NCBI RefSeq assembly: GCF_026151205.1
Contig: NC_087074.1
Coordinates: forward strand, 9,829,226 to 9,893,225
Source of the DNA: Bolinopsis microptera
Lineage: Eukaryota; Ctenophora; Tentaculata; Lobata; Bolinopsidae
Direction: 5' to 3'
Length of the DNA: 64,000 nt
The translations under genes were made by a program, and so were the position numbers. Under the pieces are notes generated by a model. It searched no databases, was not told the origin of the DNA, and saw only the letters and a list, made by a program, of their open reading frames with translations. Of the stretch, positions 1 through 9,550 are shown one piece after another. Numbering within the stretch: the stretch's first letter is position 1; each line of letters opens with the position of its first letter.

Positions 1-326
1 TTCAGTTGATCACATATTGTAAAAGTGTTAGCAAATAAAACAAACAAAACGATTTTCAAATTATTACTCAAAGTTTAAATCATAATATTTGTCAGCCCAG
101 GAAATATGGAGAATGAAATTAAGCGCTTCCTACACATTCCAATGAAGATCAGAGCATATCTAACAAGTTGGTTTTTCATTGGGTCATTAACATTAATTAT
201 CAAATTAACAAATTTTATCATCGCTGAACTAGGTGCTATCTTCAATGTTACAAACAGATTTCTTATTTCTGTGCAGTGTAATCACCATCACAATATGATG
301 TGCTAATAAAGTATCAACCTACAAAG

Positions 327-1284
327 GGTGTACGGATATGGACAGCTCACTGGATTTAACTAATTTACCACTGGGGGATCTAGATCGATGTCGCAGATTT
401 GTGCTTTATCACAAAGCAGCTTTACTACACATTATCCACCAACTGTCAGAGACAACAAAGATACGTTTGAAGGTAAAAGTACTATGGTTGTGACATATTA
501 TTTTACAGTCTGTAATCAATTAATATAACCAGAGAAGAAGTAACTTATCAGACATACTTCTCAAGGTGGCCCAACCATGAGGGAACGCTGATTTAGGAAA
601 TTGCTGGATTTTATACTCAAAGGAGAGTGATATTTTAAAACAATTGTTATAATGTCCTTATATATTTTGATTACAAAATAAACCACACCATACAATTTCA
701 ACATGAAATGATATGTGAAATTGTAAAAATTCCAGGAAGAAGCCTGGTGGCATTTCTAGTTCAGACTGGTGTTGCAGATAGTCCAGGAGAAGCTGTAAAC
801 CTTGCAGATAGCTATTTGAGGGTAAACCAGAAGCTTGCAACTATACTAATGTCTAATATTTTAATATAATGAAGGAAACCTATTCAAAATATCCACAATA
901 ACATTATATTGGAAAATATCAACATGATCAGACAAACCAAACGGTATAGTTGAGAATGCATTTTTCATTGCAGGGAAGATTGATTACTGGGGAGGAACAC
1001 ATGCATCCTTTTAGAGGAGGCATCCTGACATTTGAAGGAGACAGCACAAAATACATCTTAGTACCAGATGATGTATGTATGGGGGATGTCATTGTACAAT
1101 ATTATTTCGACAATTTTTGATGTTTTTACTCTTAATTTGCATTTAAACGTTAAATTATTATTATTAGTACACTTAATTCATTTCCAAGTATGACAACATC
1201 CCTGCCTCCCAGGAGATTCCTGATTTCAGTGAGTTGTTACAAAACAGAGCTATCCAAGAAAGACCCTTCTTCTACCTGGACTAG
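327..1284 (+). CDS. GPR155/LYCHOS-like protein, C-terminal DEP-domain exons (partial)
   Basis: Four exon-like blocks sit at 327-472, 736-821, 974-1072 and 1189-1284, ending in TAG. The first encodes RRFVLYHKAALLHIIHQ. The second and third give SLVAFLVQTGVADSPGEAVN, LADSYLRGRLITGEE and HPFRGGILTFEGD. From memory this parallels the C-terminus of human GPR155, where a HYHRDLC-type segment precedes a DEP domain with a GEAV...DRL core. GPR155 is a lysosomal multi-pass protein that senses cholesterol for mTORC1, and its DEP domain is C-terminal and cytosolic. The membrane part would lie left of the window. The blocks at 974 and 1189 join in phase 0. The first-to-second join does not keep phase with the obvious donor at 473, so a boundary there is wrong or a small exon is missed. 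Another DEP protein is possible. Confidence 0.55.
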
Positions 1285-2059
1285 AACTGAGAGAGGAATA
1301 ATTAATTAAATCGAGTTGAAATTCCATTACATGAAATTGATGACAAAACATTTTCTAATTGGTTTGTTAAGAGACATCACATTGTTGTAAACTGCAGTAA
1401 GGACATTCAATATCGATGTGAGGTCATCAAGTGCCACCAAGAAGCATTCTGTGTTAAATTGACTTATTTGCCATTAATGCAAATAACCCTAACTCTAGTC
1501 CCTAACCACACCTACAAGTGATTCATTTCGTGATGAGTTCGGCCAGTCTCCTATGTGTTCAATATTTACTTTTAAGGATCTAAAAAACAACTTTTTAGGA
1601 AACTAATTATGAGCTGTGAATAATAGCTAATAATAATATTGGCAATATATTTATATTAATTGATCGTTCTTTCATGTTTAATTACTAGTAGAATAATCTC
1701 TATGCTGTTTCTTCATACAAATGATTTGATTTGAAACTTTTACAAAATAGCAAATATACAAATGTACAGCAAGTCGAACAAACATATAAAATGGGCCGAA
1801 ATGTATAAATGCTATAAAGCGTGGGTCAGTGAAACAAGTACAGAGGACAACTTTCAAAACAGGAGTTTTATGGCCGCCCAAAGTCTCAATAACATCACCT
1901 CCACCTAGTAATAAAATTATGAGATATGAAAAGTGTGAAACAATCAAATAATAAAATATTCAAAATATATAGTTGTCTCTTAAATACAGATAACGTCTGA
2001 AAATTCTTAAAATAATCATCACTCCTTCATATATACTGATCAGTGTCCGAGAGTGTAAC
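1285..2059. other. Intergenic, no gene seen
   Basis: AT-rich sequence downstream of the DEP gene. I found no convincing coding frame, RNA gene or structured repeat. Confidence 0.4.
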
Positions 2060-2446
2060 TCATGATGACTTCTTATCACGGCTACATACCTTCCCGTACC
2101 GGATGTAGTGGTCGAGATGAGTCTGTTCCGCCCTCTTCTTCTTCAGGTCAGTGACCAGATGCTTCCTTGTTGCTCGTTCTTCGCTGGATCTGTCTGGACA
2201 TATCCATACATCTTTGTGCTTCTCCCTCAGTCTCCCTGTTTTCATCAGAATCTGATGAACCGCTGTTGAGCTTGGGACGGTGATCTTGACTGGTCGGATA
2301 GCCGTACTACCTGGCCTCTTCCAACCGACTCTAGTCGCTTCGAAGTGAGGTTTCTCCCCGATCTCCTCCAAAACTGCGGTAACTAGCGCTGGAAGCTGTT
2401 CTTCCTCCTCTTCTTCTAAAAATAAAAATACTATATTCCCAACCAT
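2060..2446 (-). mobile_element. LINE ORF1-like fragment
   Basis: The minus-strand frame (128 codons) has an acidic start and then a conserved-looking stretch: VKITVPSSTAVHQIL, VWICPDRSSEERATRK and KKKRAEQTHLDHYIRYGKV. The pattern 'PDRS-x-E-x-R-x3-K-x-L-V-x-L-KKKR...YI-x-GKV' is typical of the first ORF of CR1/L2-type LINEs in aquatic invertebrates (from memory). A weaker relative, ITPDRSAADR...VIRNFRVVSSE, lies at 61441-61641. No reverse transcriptase or endonuclease is visible next to it, so it is probably a short dead remnant. A domesticated gene is less likely. Confidence 0.4.
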
Positions 2447-4723
2447 TCATAAGGAAATTTAATCCTTAACTTTAATCGTTGTTAATACCATTGTTATTGT
2501 TAAGTCACTAGTATATTTACTTGACTCATTTTATCTTTTATATGTTTCGAGAATTTAAGTGTGGAGACTTGGAGTTCATATATTACAATACCAGCTGGTA
2601 ATTAATCAAGAAGAACAATTGGGGTAGGCAGGTAGCCCTTGATGAAATAATTGCAATATCCTAGATAAAATTGTTGCTATAGTTGATTTAAAAAAAAAAT
2701 CTGATGTTTTCTTGAAAAATGTATTGATTTCTTGTTTATAGTGTTTGTGTGCAGAGTGAATTTTGAACTGATAGTCATTTTTAAGCCAAGAGCTGTTCTG
2801 ACAAGTGTCTTATGGGTGTAAATTGTGTTTTATCTATTTTAATAACATGTTTCAGTGCATTATTTTTGGTAGTATGGTAATTAGGTAGGTACTAGGTATA
2901 GTGGTTACGTGAAGATCTGTCTAGCTCACACTGCTAGATAGCAATTGCAAAGCAGGTCTTCCTCAGATTTTTATTCAGGGTTCTTTCTGAAAATTTACTA
3001 TTTTAGGAGATAGATTGTAATATTGTCAAATACACTTTGAGAAAACATTGGATGGCACTTCGGGCCAGTCCCCAAACTTATTATTCCATTGAATAAAAAA
3101 GAAGCTGTTAAGCGAAAAAAGGCCATTTTCTGATACAGGTCTGGCAACCTAACAAATCATTGAACACAATGGTATGACATAAAAAGATTCAGAATCTGCT
3201 CCAAAATGTAGATCATGAGACCTTAATCAGTCATAAGCTATGCAAATGCGTGTTGAATTCTTAAACCAATTAAGTAACTGTATTCATGCTGTGTCTGCAC
3301 TAAGATTATATGGTTCTCTCTTGTGTAAAAAGATGAGCCTAAACAGACTTCAGCTCATTGGGTTATGGCTGTTTTAGGTTACTGCATAGAGCAGAAGGAT
3401 ACTGACAAAACTAGATGCTTTAGCGCATTAACGCATCAAATTTTGCGAAAACGCCTATGGAATGAAAAAGATAAAAGGAAAATTGATACATGATGATGAT
3501 GAAAATCTGAAAATCAAGGTACTGGAAGCAGTATATCCGGAGGAAACTTTGATGCAATGAAAACTTTGAATATTAAAGTCACTATTGTGACGGTACATTA
3601 GAACTAGGCAGAAACAAAGTGTGTATGTATATGTCATTAATCTATCCAGATCCCTTGCGTTTGCAGTGGCGTGAAAGCACATGGTTAGGTGAAAATATGT
3701 CCTACCGGTAGGACATATTATTCAAATTTCAGCTTTCTGCGACCCAAATTTCACTGTTCACTGTTTCGACCGAAATTTTTTGAACGACCATCTTATTACA
3801 AGGTCACTGATGACTGAGGAGGACACAAGACATGACACGATTGAAGTTCTTTAAGTTTTATTCCCAAAGAAAGCTTTGATAAACGGAAAATCATCGAAAT
3901 AAAAAAGATATTTTGGAAGATTTTTAAAAAGAAGCTTTTTCTACAACGTCCTCTTCACTTTTGACCGAAATTAATTAATTTCCTGGTTTGAAAATTTTAG
4001 CTTTCTCCGACCCAGGCGGCGGCGCAAAAATGTATATACACTGTGTGCATTTAAAAACCCTTCACTTTGATAGTAAAACATACATTTTCATCAGTGAAGT
4101 CAAACTTGAATTTTAAAATGTCATAAAAAAGTTAAACATTTAAATTACGGGAAAGCAGATTTTTGGCATGGCTTTGGTCGTGAAAACTCGATCTTTAGCT
4201 CCAGAATTTGATTCATAATGTCAATCCTTTGCAGCTCGGCGAGTGGTGCATTTTGCCGATCTACCAAAGTGCAAAGTGGTTACGAGAAGATGCACGGCGC
4301 GTCCCAGTAGTGCATCGCGCGCTGCATATATTTTGATATTTGATGTTTACCATTTCACATGATTTATGTGGAATTTGGATTTATTGGGCGAGTTGGCGGC
4401 GCTCAGCATGTCATTTACCTAACCATCAACCATGTACGCTTTCGTGCCGCTATAGTTCGGGCGCGCTTGTTTCACAAATAACGGGACGGCGGGCGCGCTA
4501 TTGCCAGCGCAAGGGCTTTGGATAGAGCAAAGCATGTCATTCCGTCGAATCTCTATTCTATTATGTTTATGAACATAATAGCCTGGCCGCCTGGGGTCTC
4601 CTAGGTAAATTTGGATTGGCGTGCCAAGTAATTTTTGTAATACAGCCTACTTAGCTCTTTTATAACTAATTTGTAAAAAGCAATTGCAATTGTATCACGT
4701 CTTGACTCATATTGTCGTTTCAT
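2447..4723. other. Gene-poor interval with repeat scraps
   Basis: No gene is supported. The phrase 'catggttaggtgaaa' at 3679 recurs near 7110. Stretches near 3730 and 4000 share 'agctttct-gacccа'-type wording (AGCTTTCTGCGACCC and AGCTTTCTCCGACCC), which suggests decayed repeats. Short ATG-started frames here have no recognisable content. Confidence 0.35.
3694..3719. repeat. 26-bp perfect palindrome
   Basis: The 26 bases are fully self-complementary around a central CCGG: the left half reads AATATGTCCTACC and the right half is its exact complement. There is no spacer. It could be the fused ends of a deleted inverted-repeat element or a dimeric protein-binding site. Nothing nearby decides between them. 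Confidence 0.7.
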
Positions 4724-4852
4724 TGACGGATGTTACTCGTCTAAATTTCTTCGAAGTAGCGCGCGCGCTGCTTTCTTCTCGAAATGTTGGCCCGACGCGA
4801 TGGCAAGTGTTACGAAGTAGCCCGCGCCGGGCCAGACCATTAGCAATGGTCA
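4724..4852 (+). mobile_element. Palindromic mini-element, copy 1 (MULE-like MITE)
   Basis: It starts TGACGGATGTTACTCG and ends CAATGGTCA. Inside are two facing arms, TTCTTCGAAGTAGCGCGC and ACGAAGTAGCCCGCGCC, so the whole can fold back. It shares most of its sequence with the copies at 5206 and 5677. I see no target duplication at this copy, so its flanks may be rearranged. Confidence 0.65.
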
Positions 4853-5205
4853 AATTGTGACCTTGGCCTTACATAGCACGCCAATCCCATGCCAATGTGC
4901 GAAGCCCTTTTTGGGCCTCCCGCATTGGCAAGAGATATAATACATTTAACGGGTGATTGTAGGTTATAAACCTACAATAATACATGAGAGAAGCGAGCAA
5001 TATACTGAAAAAACTAATATAAGTAAGATGGGACTGCGACCTTAATTGTTAATTATATTTCAAATGAAGTGGCACTTCAAAAGGGGACAAAAGGGTATAC
5101 TGATACATGCCAAACATAAAAACGTAGGGTAAGCTTCGCTTGGGATTTGTTTCCACTTTCGTTTGTGATCGGTGATTAACGTCTTACTCATCACTGCACT
5201 GTTTT

Positions 5206-5322
5206 TGACCATTGTTAATGATCTGGCCCGGCGCGCGCTACTTCGTAGCTCTTGCCATAACGTTTCGAGAAGAAAGCGGCGCGCGCTACTTCGAAGAAAC
5301 TTAGACGAGTAACATCCGTCAA
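5206..5322 (-). mobile_element. Palindromic mini-element, copy 2 (MULE-like MITE)
   Basis: Same element as at 4724 and 5677 but in reverse orientation: it starts TGACCATTGTTAATG and ends ACATCCGTCA(A). The nine bases CACTGTTTT lie directly before it and again directly after it, a 9-bp target-site duplication. That length suits Mutator-like elements, which usually duplicate 9 to 11 bp. Confidence 0.75.
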
Positions 5323-5545
5323 CACTGTTTTAGTTTACAGTAAGACAGTAAACTTTCGATGCACAGTCCGAGCACGGTTGGAAACGAACCTTATATCCTA
5401 TCTTAATTTGTAGCACTATCCAGATTCCAGGGTCCACGCTCGGGACACAGTTGGATTTTGGAATTGAATCATTGAAGACACAGTCCAGACACACTCGGGA
5501 CGGCTGGGGTTTAGTCGGGCACGAAGTTCAAGTACGAACAGTATC

Positions 5546-7057
5546 TTAAGGGGGCAAACCCCAAATCTGTCCAGACCTAATGACCTCATAGTCAGTTCAG
5601 TGACCTTCTAGCGCACTGTTTCCACACCAAAAAGAATTATTTTGAGAATACCTATTTTTGTAATCGAGCATTTCCTTGACGGATGTTACTCGTCTAAATT
5701 TCTTCGAAGTAGCGCGCGCCGCTTTCTTCTCAAAATGGCAAGTGCTACGAAGTAGCGCGCGCCGGGCCAGATCATTAACAATGGTCAAGCATTTCCTGGT
5801 TAAGAGTGCAATTTTCGGAAAAAATTATTTTGTGGTTGAGACGCTATAAGTTAATCATTTCTTGCGGTATCGGGTTGAAATTTTGCTCACCGTTTATTCA
5901 CATCTATGTCAAGGTGTGTGTAAAATCTTGATATCGTATCTATAAAGGCTGGTGTGTTATGAATTTTTAAAGTCAAAAAGCTAAAATTGTCCTTTTCAGG
6001 CTTATTTTAACAAAAAGTCAGTCAGGCCCAGGGAAGATCGGATTATTTGATGCTTGACATCAAATTGTTCTCTGAATTCTGGCGCAGTTTTTGATGCCCT
6101 CAAAAATGTTTTTACTCATTCACCTTCTGATCTATTGGACCTCAAAGCCAAACAACAAATTTAGGCACATTTTTCGTTTTTAATATTTACTGATTTTTCT
6201 AAAATTTTGATAAGAATGTGCTAGTGACTTTTTGAAGGGTGCAAAATAACCGCAATTAGCACATTTATATATGAGTTATGAACAACAAAACACCCTAAAA
6301 TGCTTCCCTTTGAAGTTATGGGAGAAAATGTGATTTTTTGGCTTTGCAGATAAAAAATCACATTTTCTCCCATAACTTCAAAGGGAAGCATTTTAGGGTG
6401 TTTTGTTGTTCATAACTTATATATAAATGTGCTAGTTGCGGTTGTTTTGCACCCTTCAAAAAGTCACTAGCACATTCCTATAAAAATTTATAAAAATCAG
6501 TAAATATTAAAAACGAAAAATGTGCCTAAATTTGTTGTTTGGCTTTGAGGTCCAATAGATCAGAAGGTGAATGAGTAAAAACATTTTTGAGGGCATCAAA
6601 AACTGCACCAGAATTCAGAGAACAATTTGATGTCAAGCATCAAATAATCCGATCTTCCCTGACTGACTTTTTGTTAAAATAAGCCTGAAAAGGACAATTT
6701 TAGCTTTTTGACTTTAAAAATTCATAACACACCAGCCTTTGTAGATACGATATCAAGATTTTACACACACCTTGACATAGATGTGAATAAACGGCGAGCA
6801 AAATTTCAACCCGATACCGCAAGAAATGATTAACTTATAGCGTCTCAACCACAAAATAATTTTTTCCGAAAATTGCACTCTTAACCAGGAAATGCTCGAT
6901 TACAAAAATAGGTATTCTCAAAATAATTTTTTTTGGTGTGGAAAAATTTTTTTGGTGTGGAAAATTTTTTTTTTGTGCGCTAGAAGGTCACTGAACTGCC
7001 TATGAGGTCATTTGGTCTGGACGGCACAAACCACTGTTTTGGGGTATGCCCCCTTAA
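5546..7057. mobile_element. Foldback DNA element bounded by TTAA (piggyBac-like MITE)
   Basis: Two long near-identical inverted arms (about 5546-6345 and 6355-7057) meet at a spacer of roughly a dozen bases around GGCTTTGCAGATA. Each outer end is TTAA followed inward by GGGGGCA-ACCCC: TTAAGGGGGCAAACCCC on the left, and the complement of GGGGTATGCCCCCTTAA on the right. A TTAA target is the signature of the piggyBac superfamily; the assignment is inferred from that alone. No transposase is present. The left arm is lengthened by the mini-element at 5677, and the right arm has small T-run expansions near 6930-6975. Confidence 0.75.
5677..5788 (+). mobile_element. Palindromic mini-element, copy 3, nested in a foldback arm
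   Basis: About 112 bp running from TGACGGATG to AATGGTCA(A). GCATTTCCT flanks it on both sides. The right arm of the surrounding foldback element keeps the uninterrupted site (the complement of CGAGCATTTCCTGGTTAAG), so the empty site is visible in the same molecule. This fixes the 9-bp duplication and the insertion point, and shows that the insertion happened after the foldback element had formed. Confidence 0.85.
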
Positions 7058-7453
7058 TCTTGTCTCAATTGATACTTGGTTCGTTCCTTTAACGTAGTAC
7101 GCTAAGGCCCATGGTTAGGTGAAACGTTACGGCACTGGGTGAAAGCGTTCCCAAACTAACCACGTATCATCGGATAACCAAATTGCCACGGGTATTCTGT
7201 CTTCTTAGTTAATAAACCCTTATCGGTTTATCCTAGGCATGTCGCTCCGTGGCATGATTTTATCAAAAGGATCGAACTTACAATGCTGTTAATATTATAA
7301 CTTTGGTAACCACAAACCAAGCGTGTTTAACATTCCTTGGTAACATTCCTTAAACTGCTGCTGAGTTGGAAACAACAAATTTGTTATGTACAAGATAAAT
7401 GAAACATGCAGATTTCACGATCGCGATATTCTGAAGTAAAAATTTCTCAATTC
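7058..7453. other. Intergenic, no gene seen
   Basis: Sequence between the foldback element and the 3' end of the large minus-strand gene. No coding frame or structure is supported. Confidence 0.4.
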
Positions 7454-7459
7454 TTTATT
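7454..7459 (-). terminator. Poly(A) signal of the death-domain gene
   Basis: Plus-strand TTTATT reads AATAAA on the minus strand, about 270 bases beyond the stop codon at 7726. It is a suitable cleavage signal for the large gene. Confidence 0.5.
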
Positions 7460-7725
7460 GAAATATTTATCGTACATTGACAAACACTTGAAACTGAAAG
7501 ATGATTCAAAACATTTTGAGTTATTGAAGTTCTGACTGTACATTTTAAGAGTCTTACATTCATAACAGGAAACATGAAATATTATCACGAGTAAACATCT
7601 TGGTTCACTATTGATTGTCGATTAAATACATTGATCCGTTTTCCTTGAATGTTAATGTTTTTTATCAGCAGTCTTATGGATTATATTGAGGCTAACAAAA
7701 ATTAAAGGCACGAAAACGCAGAAAG

Positions 7726-9550
7726 TTAGCCGTTGATTCTGAAGTGATAACTTTGGCATCTAGCTTGAACACCTTTGACGAGTTTCTTGCACTGGGCTCG
7801 TTCCAAAGCCTCGATCAGTTTATCGACAGTAGCACTTTCCTTCTCCCTCTGTCTCCATTCGTGCAGCATGTCGTACGCCATTTTCTCGACCTAGAAAGTA
7901 AAATCATGTCACCGAATTACAAAGTCCTTTGTATGAGAGCATTAAAATAATCCATTTAAAAAGGACAGATTCTAACAACGATTCTAACAACGGATTCTAA
8001 CAACGATATTTTTCAAACATCATTACCTGCCAGGCATCTGCTTCAATACCCTTAATTCTGGGGCTGGGAATCTTGAGACAAACAGCCAGATCCTTCCAAC
8101 TCTCACCAAGATTGTCCTTCAAGTACACCATAACTCGGTAAGGGATCGTCTCTGTGAAATATAAAGACGTCATAGGAACGTTGTCTAAGTCAAAGTGAGT
8201 CGGTCGAGTCGGTCGAGTAGGTCGAGTCGGTCGAGTAGGTCGAGTCGGTCGAGTCGGTCGAGTCGGTCGGTCATTATTCAGAAGAGGAAAATGTCTTAAT
8301 AAAATATTGGTTCTATCGTAACAGATAATCGCTGTCGAGAGTGTGGGGTTAAAGATGATAGATTAAACGAAGGTAATACTAACTACAAATTGAATATGCA
8401 GCAATAAATTGATTTTACCTTCAGCAATTGGAACTTTCACTGGGGCATCAACTTTTCGGCCTCGACCACCCTTTCTCTTCTTCTTTGTTGGCATGTTCTC
8501 TGCGGGGATCAGTTTTGTCAATCGAAGAGTTAGTCATATAATTTTTTAATAAATATGACTACACTCACTCGATGACCCTATTAAGCTATTAGAGCAGTAA
8601 CCATAAACTTACCTTTGTTGACTTTATCCATGACTCCTCCGGCTAGTTTGGAGAGATCAGCAGCCTCGAGACAAGCACAGAGCTTGGCAACAGTAGGCTG
8701 GGGATCCTTCTCTGCCCACTCGAACAGCATGTCTTGTGCCATCTTCTCTATTCCTGGTGGGGTAGGTACTTGCTAAAATGAGGATATCTTTTAAATATAA
8801 AGTAGCCTTCAAATCGAGCTGAATCAACTCGTGTGAAGAAGAAATAAATTTGTGTCTATAAAGCTGACGTAAACTAAATCGGTATAAAACCTGTTCTAGC
8901 ACTGGCGATGCCAACATCTTCAATCCTTCGCAGTCTCTCCCGAGAGATACCAAGATATTGACCAGCTCTCTTCCAGTTGATACCAAGGTTCTTCTTCAAG
9001 TACAGCAGTACGGTGAAAGAGATATCTGGAATAAAGCCATGTTAACAAATTCCTACAACATACTCCCCATGTAATAAATTCAATCATATTTCCATGTAAA
9101 TAAACATATAAACTTGCATCGCATAAGTGATGAAAATCACCTGTTTTTTGAGCCCAGACATCGACAGCCTGACCGCCCTGCTGGTAAGCTTTAGCGTCGC
9201 TCAATCTTGTGTAAACATCTGCTCTTTCATCATCTTCTGGGTCTGACAACATCTCGAACTTTGGTCTGTAAGATTTCGAGTTTAAATATTCATACTTAAC
9301 AATCTGCTACTGTTGTAGAAAATATGCTAAGATCTTACTTAAGACAGTAACACTTGCGGATTTGACAGACAGTATTCTACGTTACTTCATGACAACGATA
9401 GAACTAGAAGTACAGAAAAATAAAGGAAACCAACGCTTCTCACTTTTCATATGTTTCAGATGGAGGCTCGTAAGCAGTGAAAGTGGATCTGTAGGTAGCT
9501 GGTCGCTCATCTTGCTCGAAGAAAGACCGGTTGCTTAGTCCAGTTGGCAT
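7726..9550 (-). other. Exons 31-37 of the death-domain gene: tandem death domains
   Basis: Exons: 9444-9550, 9141-9265, 8891-9025, 8613-8753, 8419-8499, 8027-8151 and 7726-7890. Death domain 1 reads LLYLKKNLGINWKRAGQYLG, then SRERLRRIE, then EKMAQDMLFEWAEKDPQ. Death domain 2 reads MVYLKDNLGESWKDLAVCL, then SPRIKGIEADAWQ, then EKMAYDMLHEWRQREKES. Both keep the 'LG-x-x-W-K-x-L/A' and 'M-L-x-W' anchors, and both are split by an intron before the EKMA helix, so they look like an internal duplication. Exon 35 between them encodes PTKKKRKGGRGRK, a plausible nuclear localisation signal. Stop codon TAA is at 7726-7728. Confidence 0.85.

Noticed and set aside
3679-7124. 15-bp direct repeat CATGGTTAGGTGAAA at both ends of the mobile-DNA cluster, considered as a giant target duplication
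   Set aside because: A 15-bp match across 64 kb of AT-rich DNA can arise by chance, and no matching termini lie just inside.
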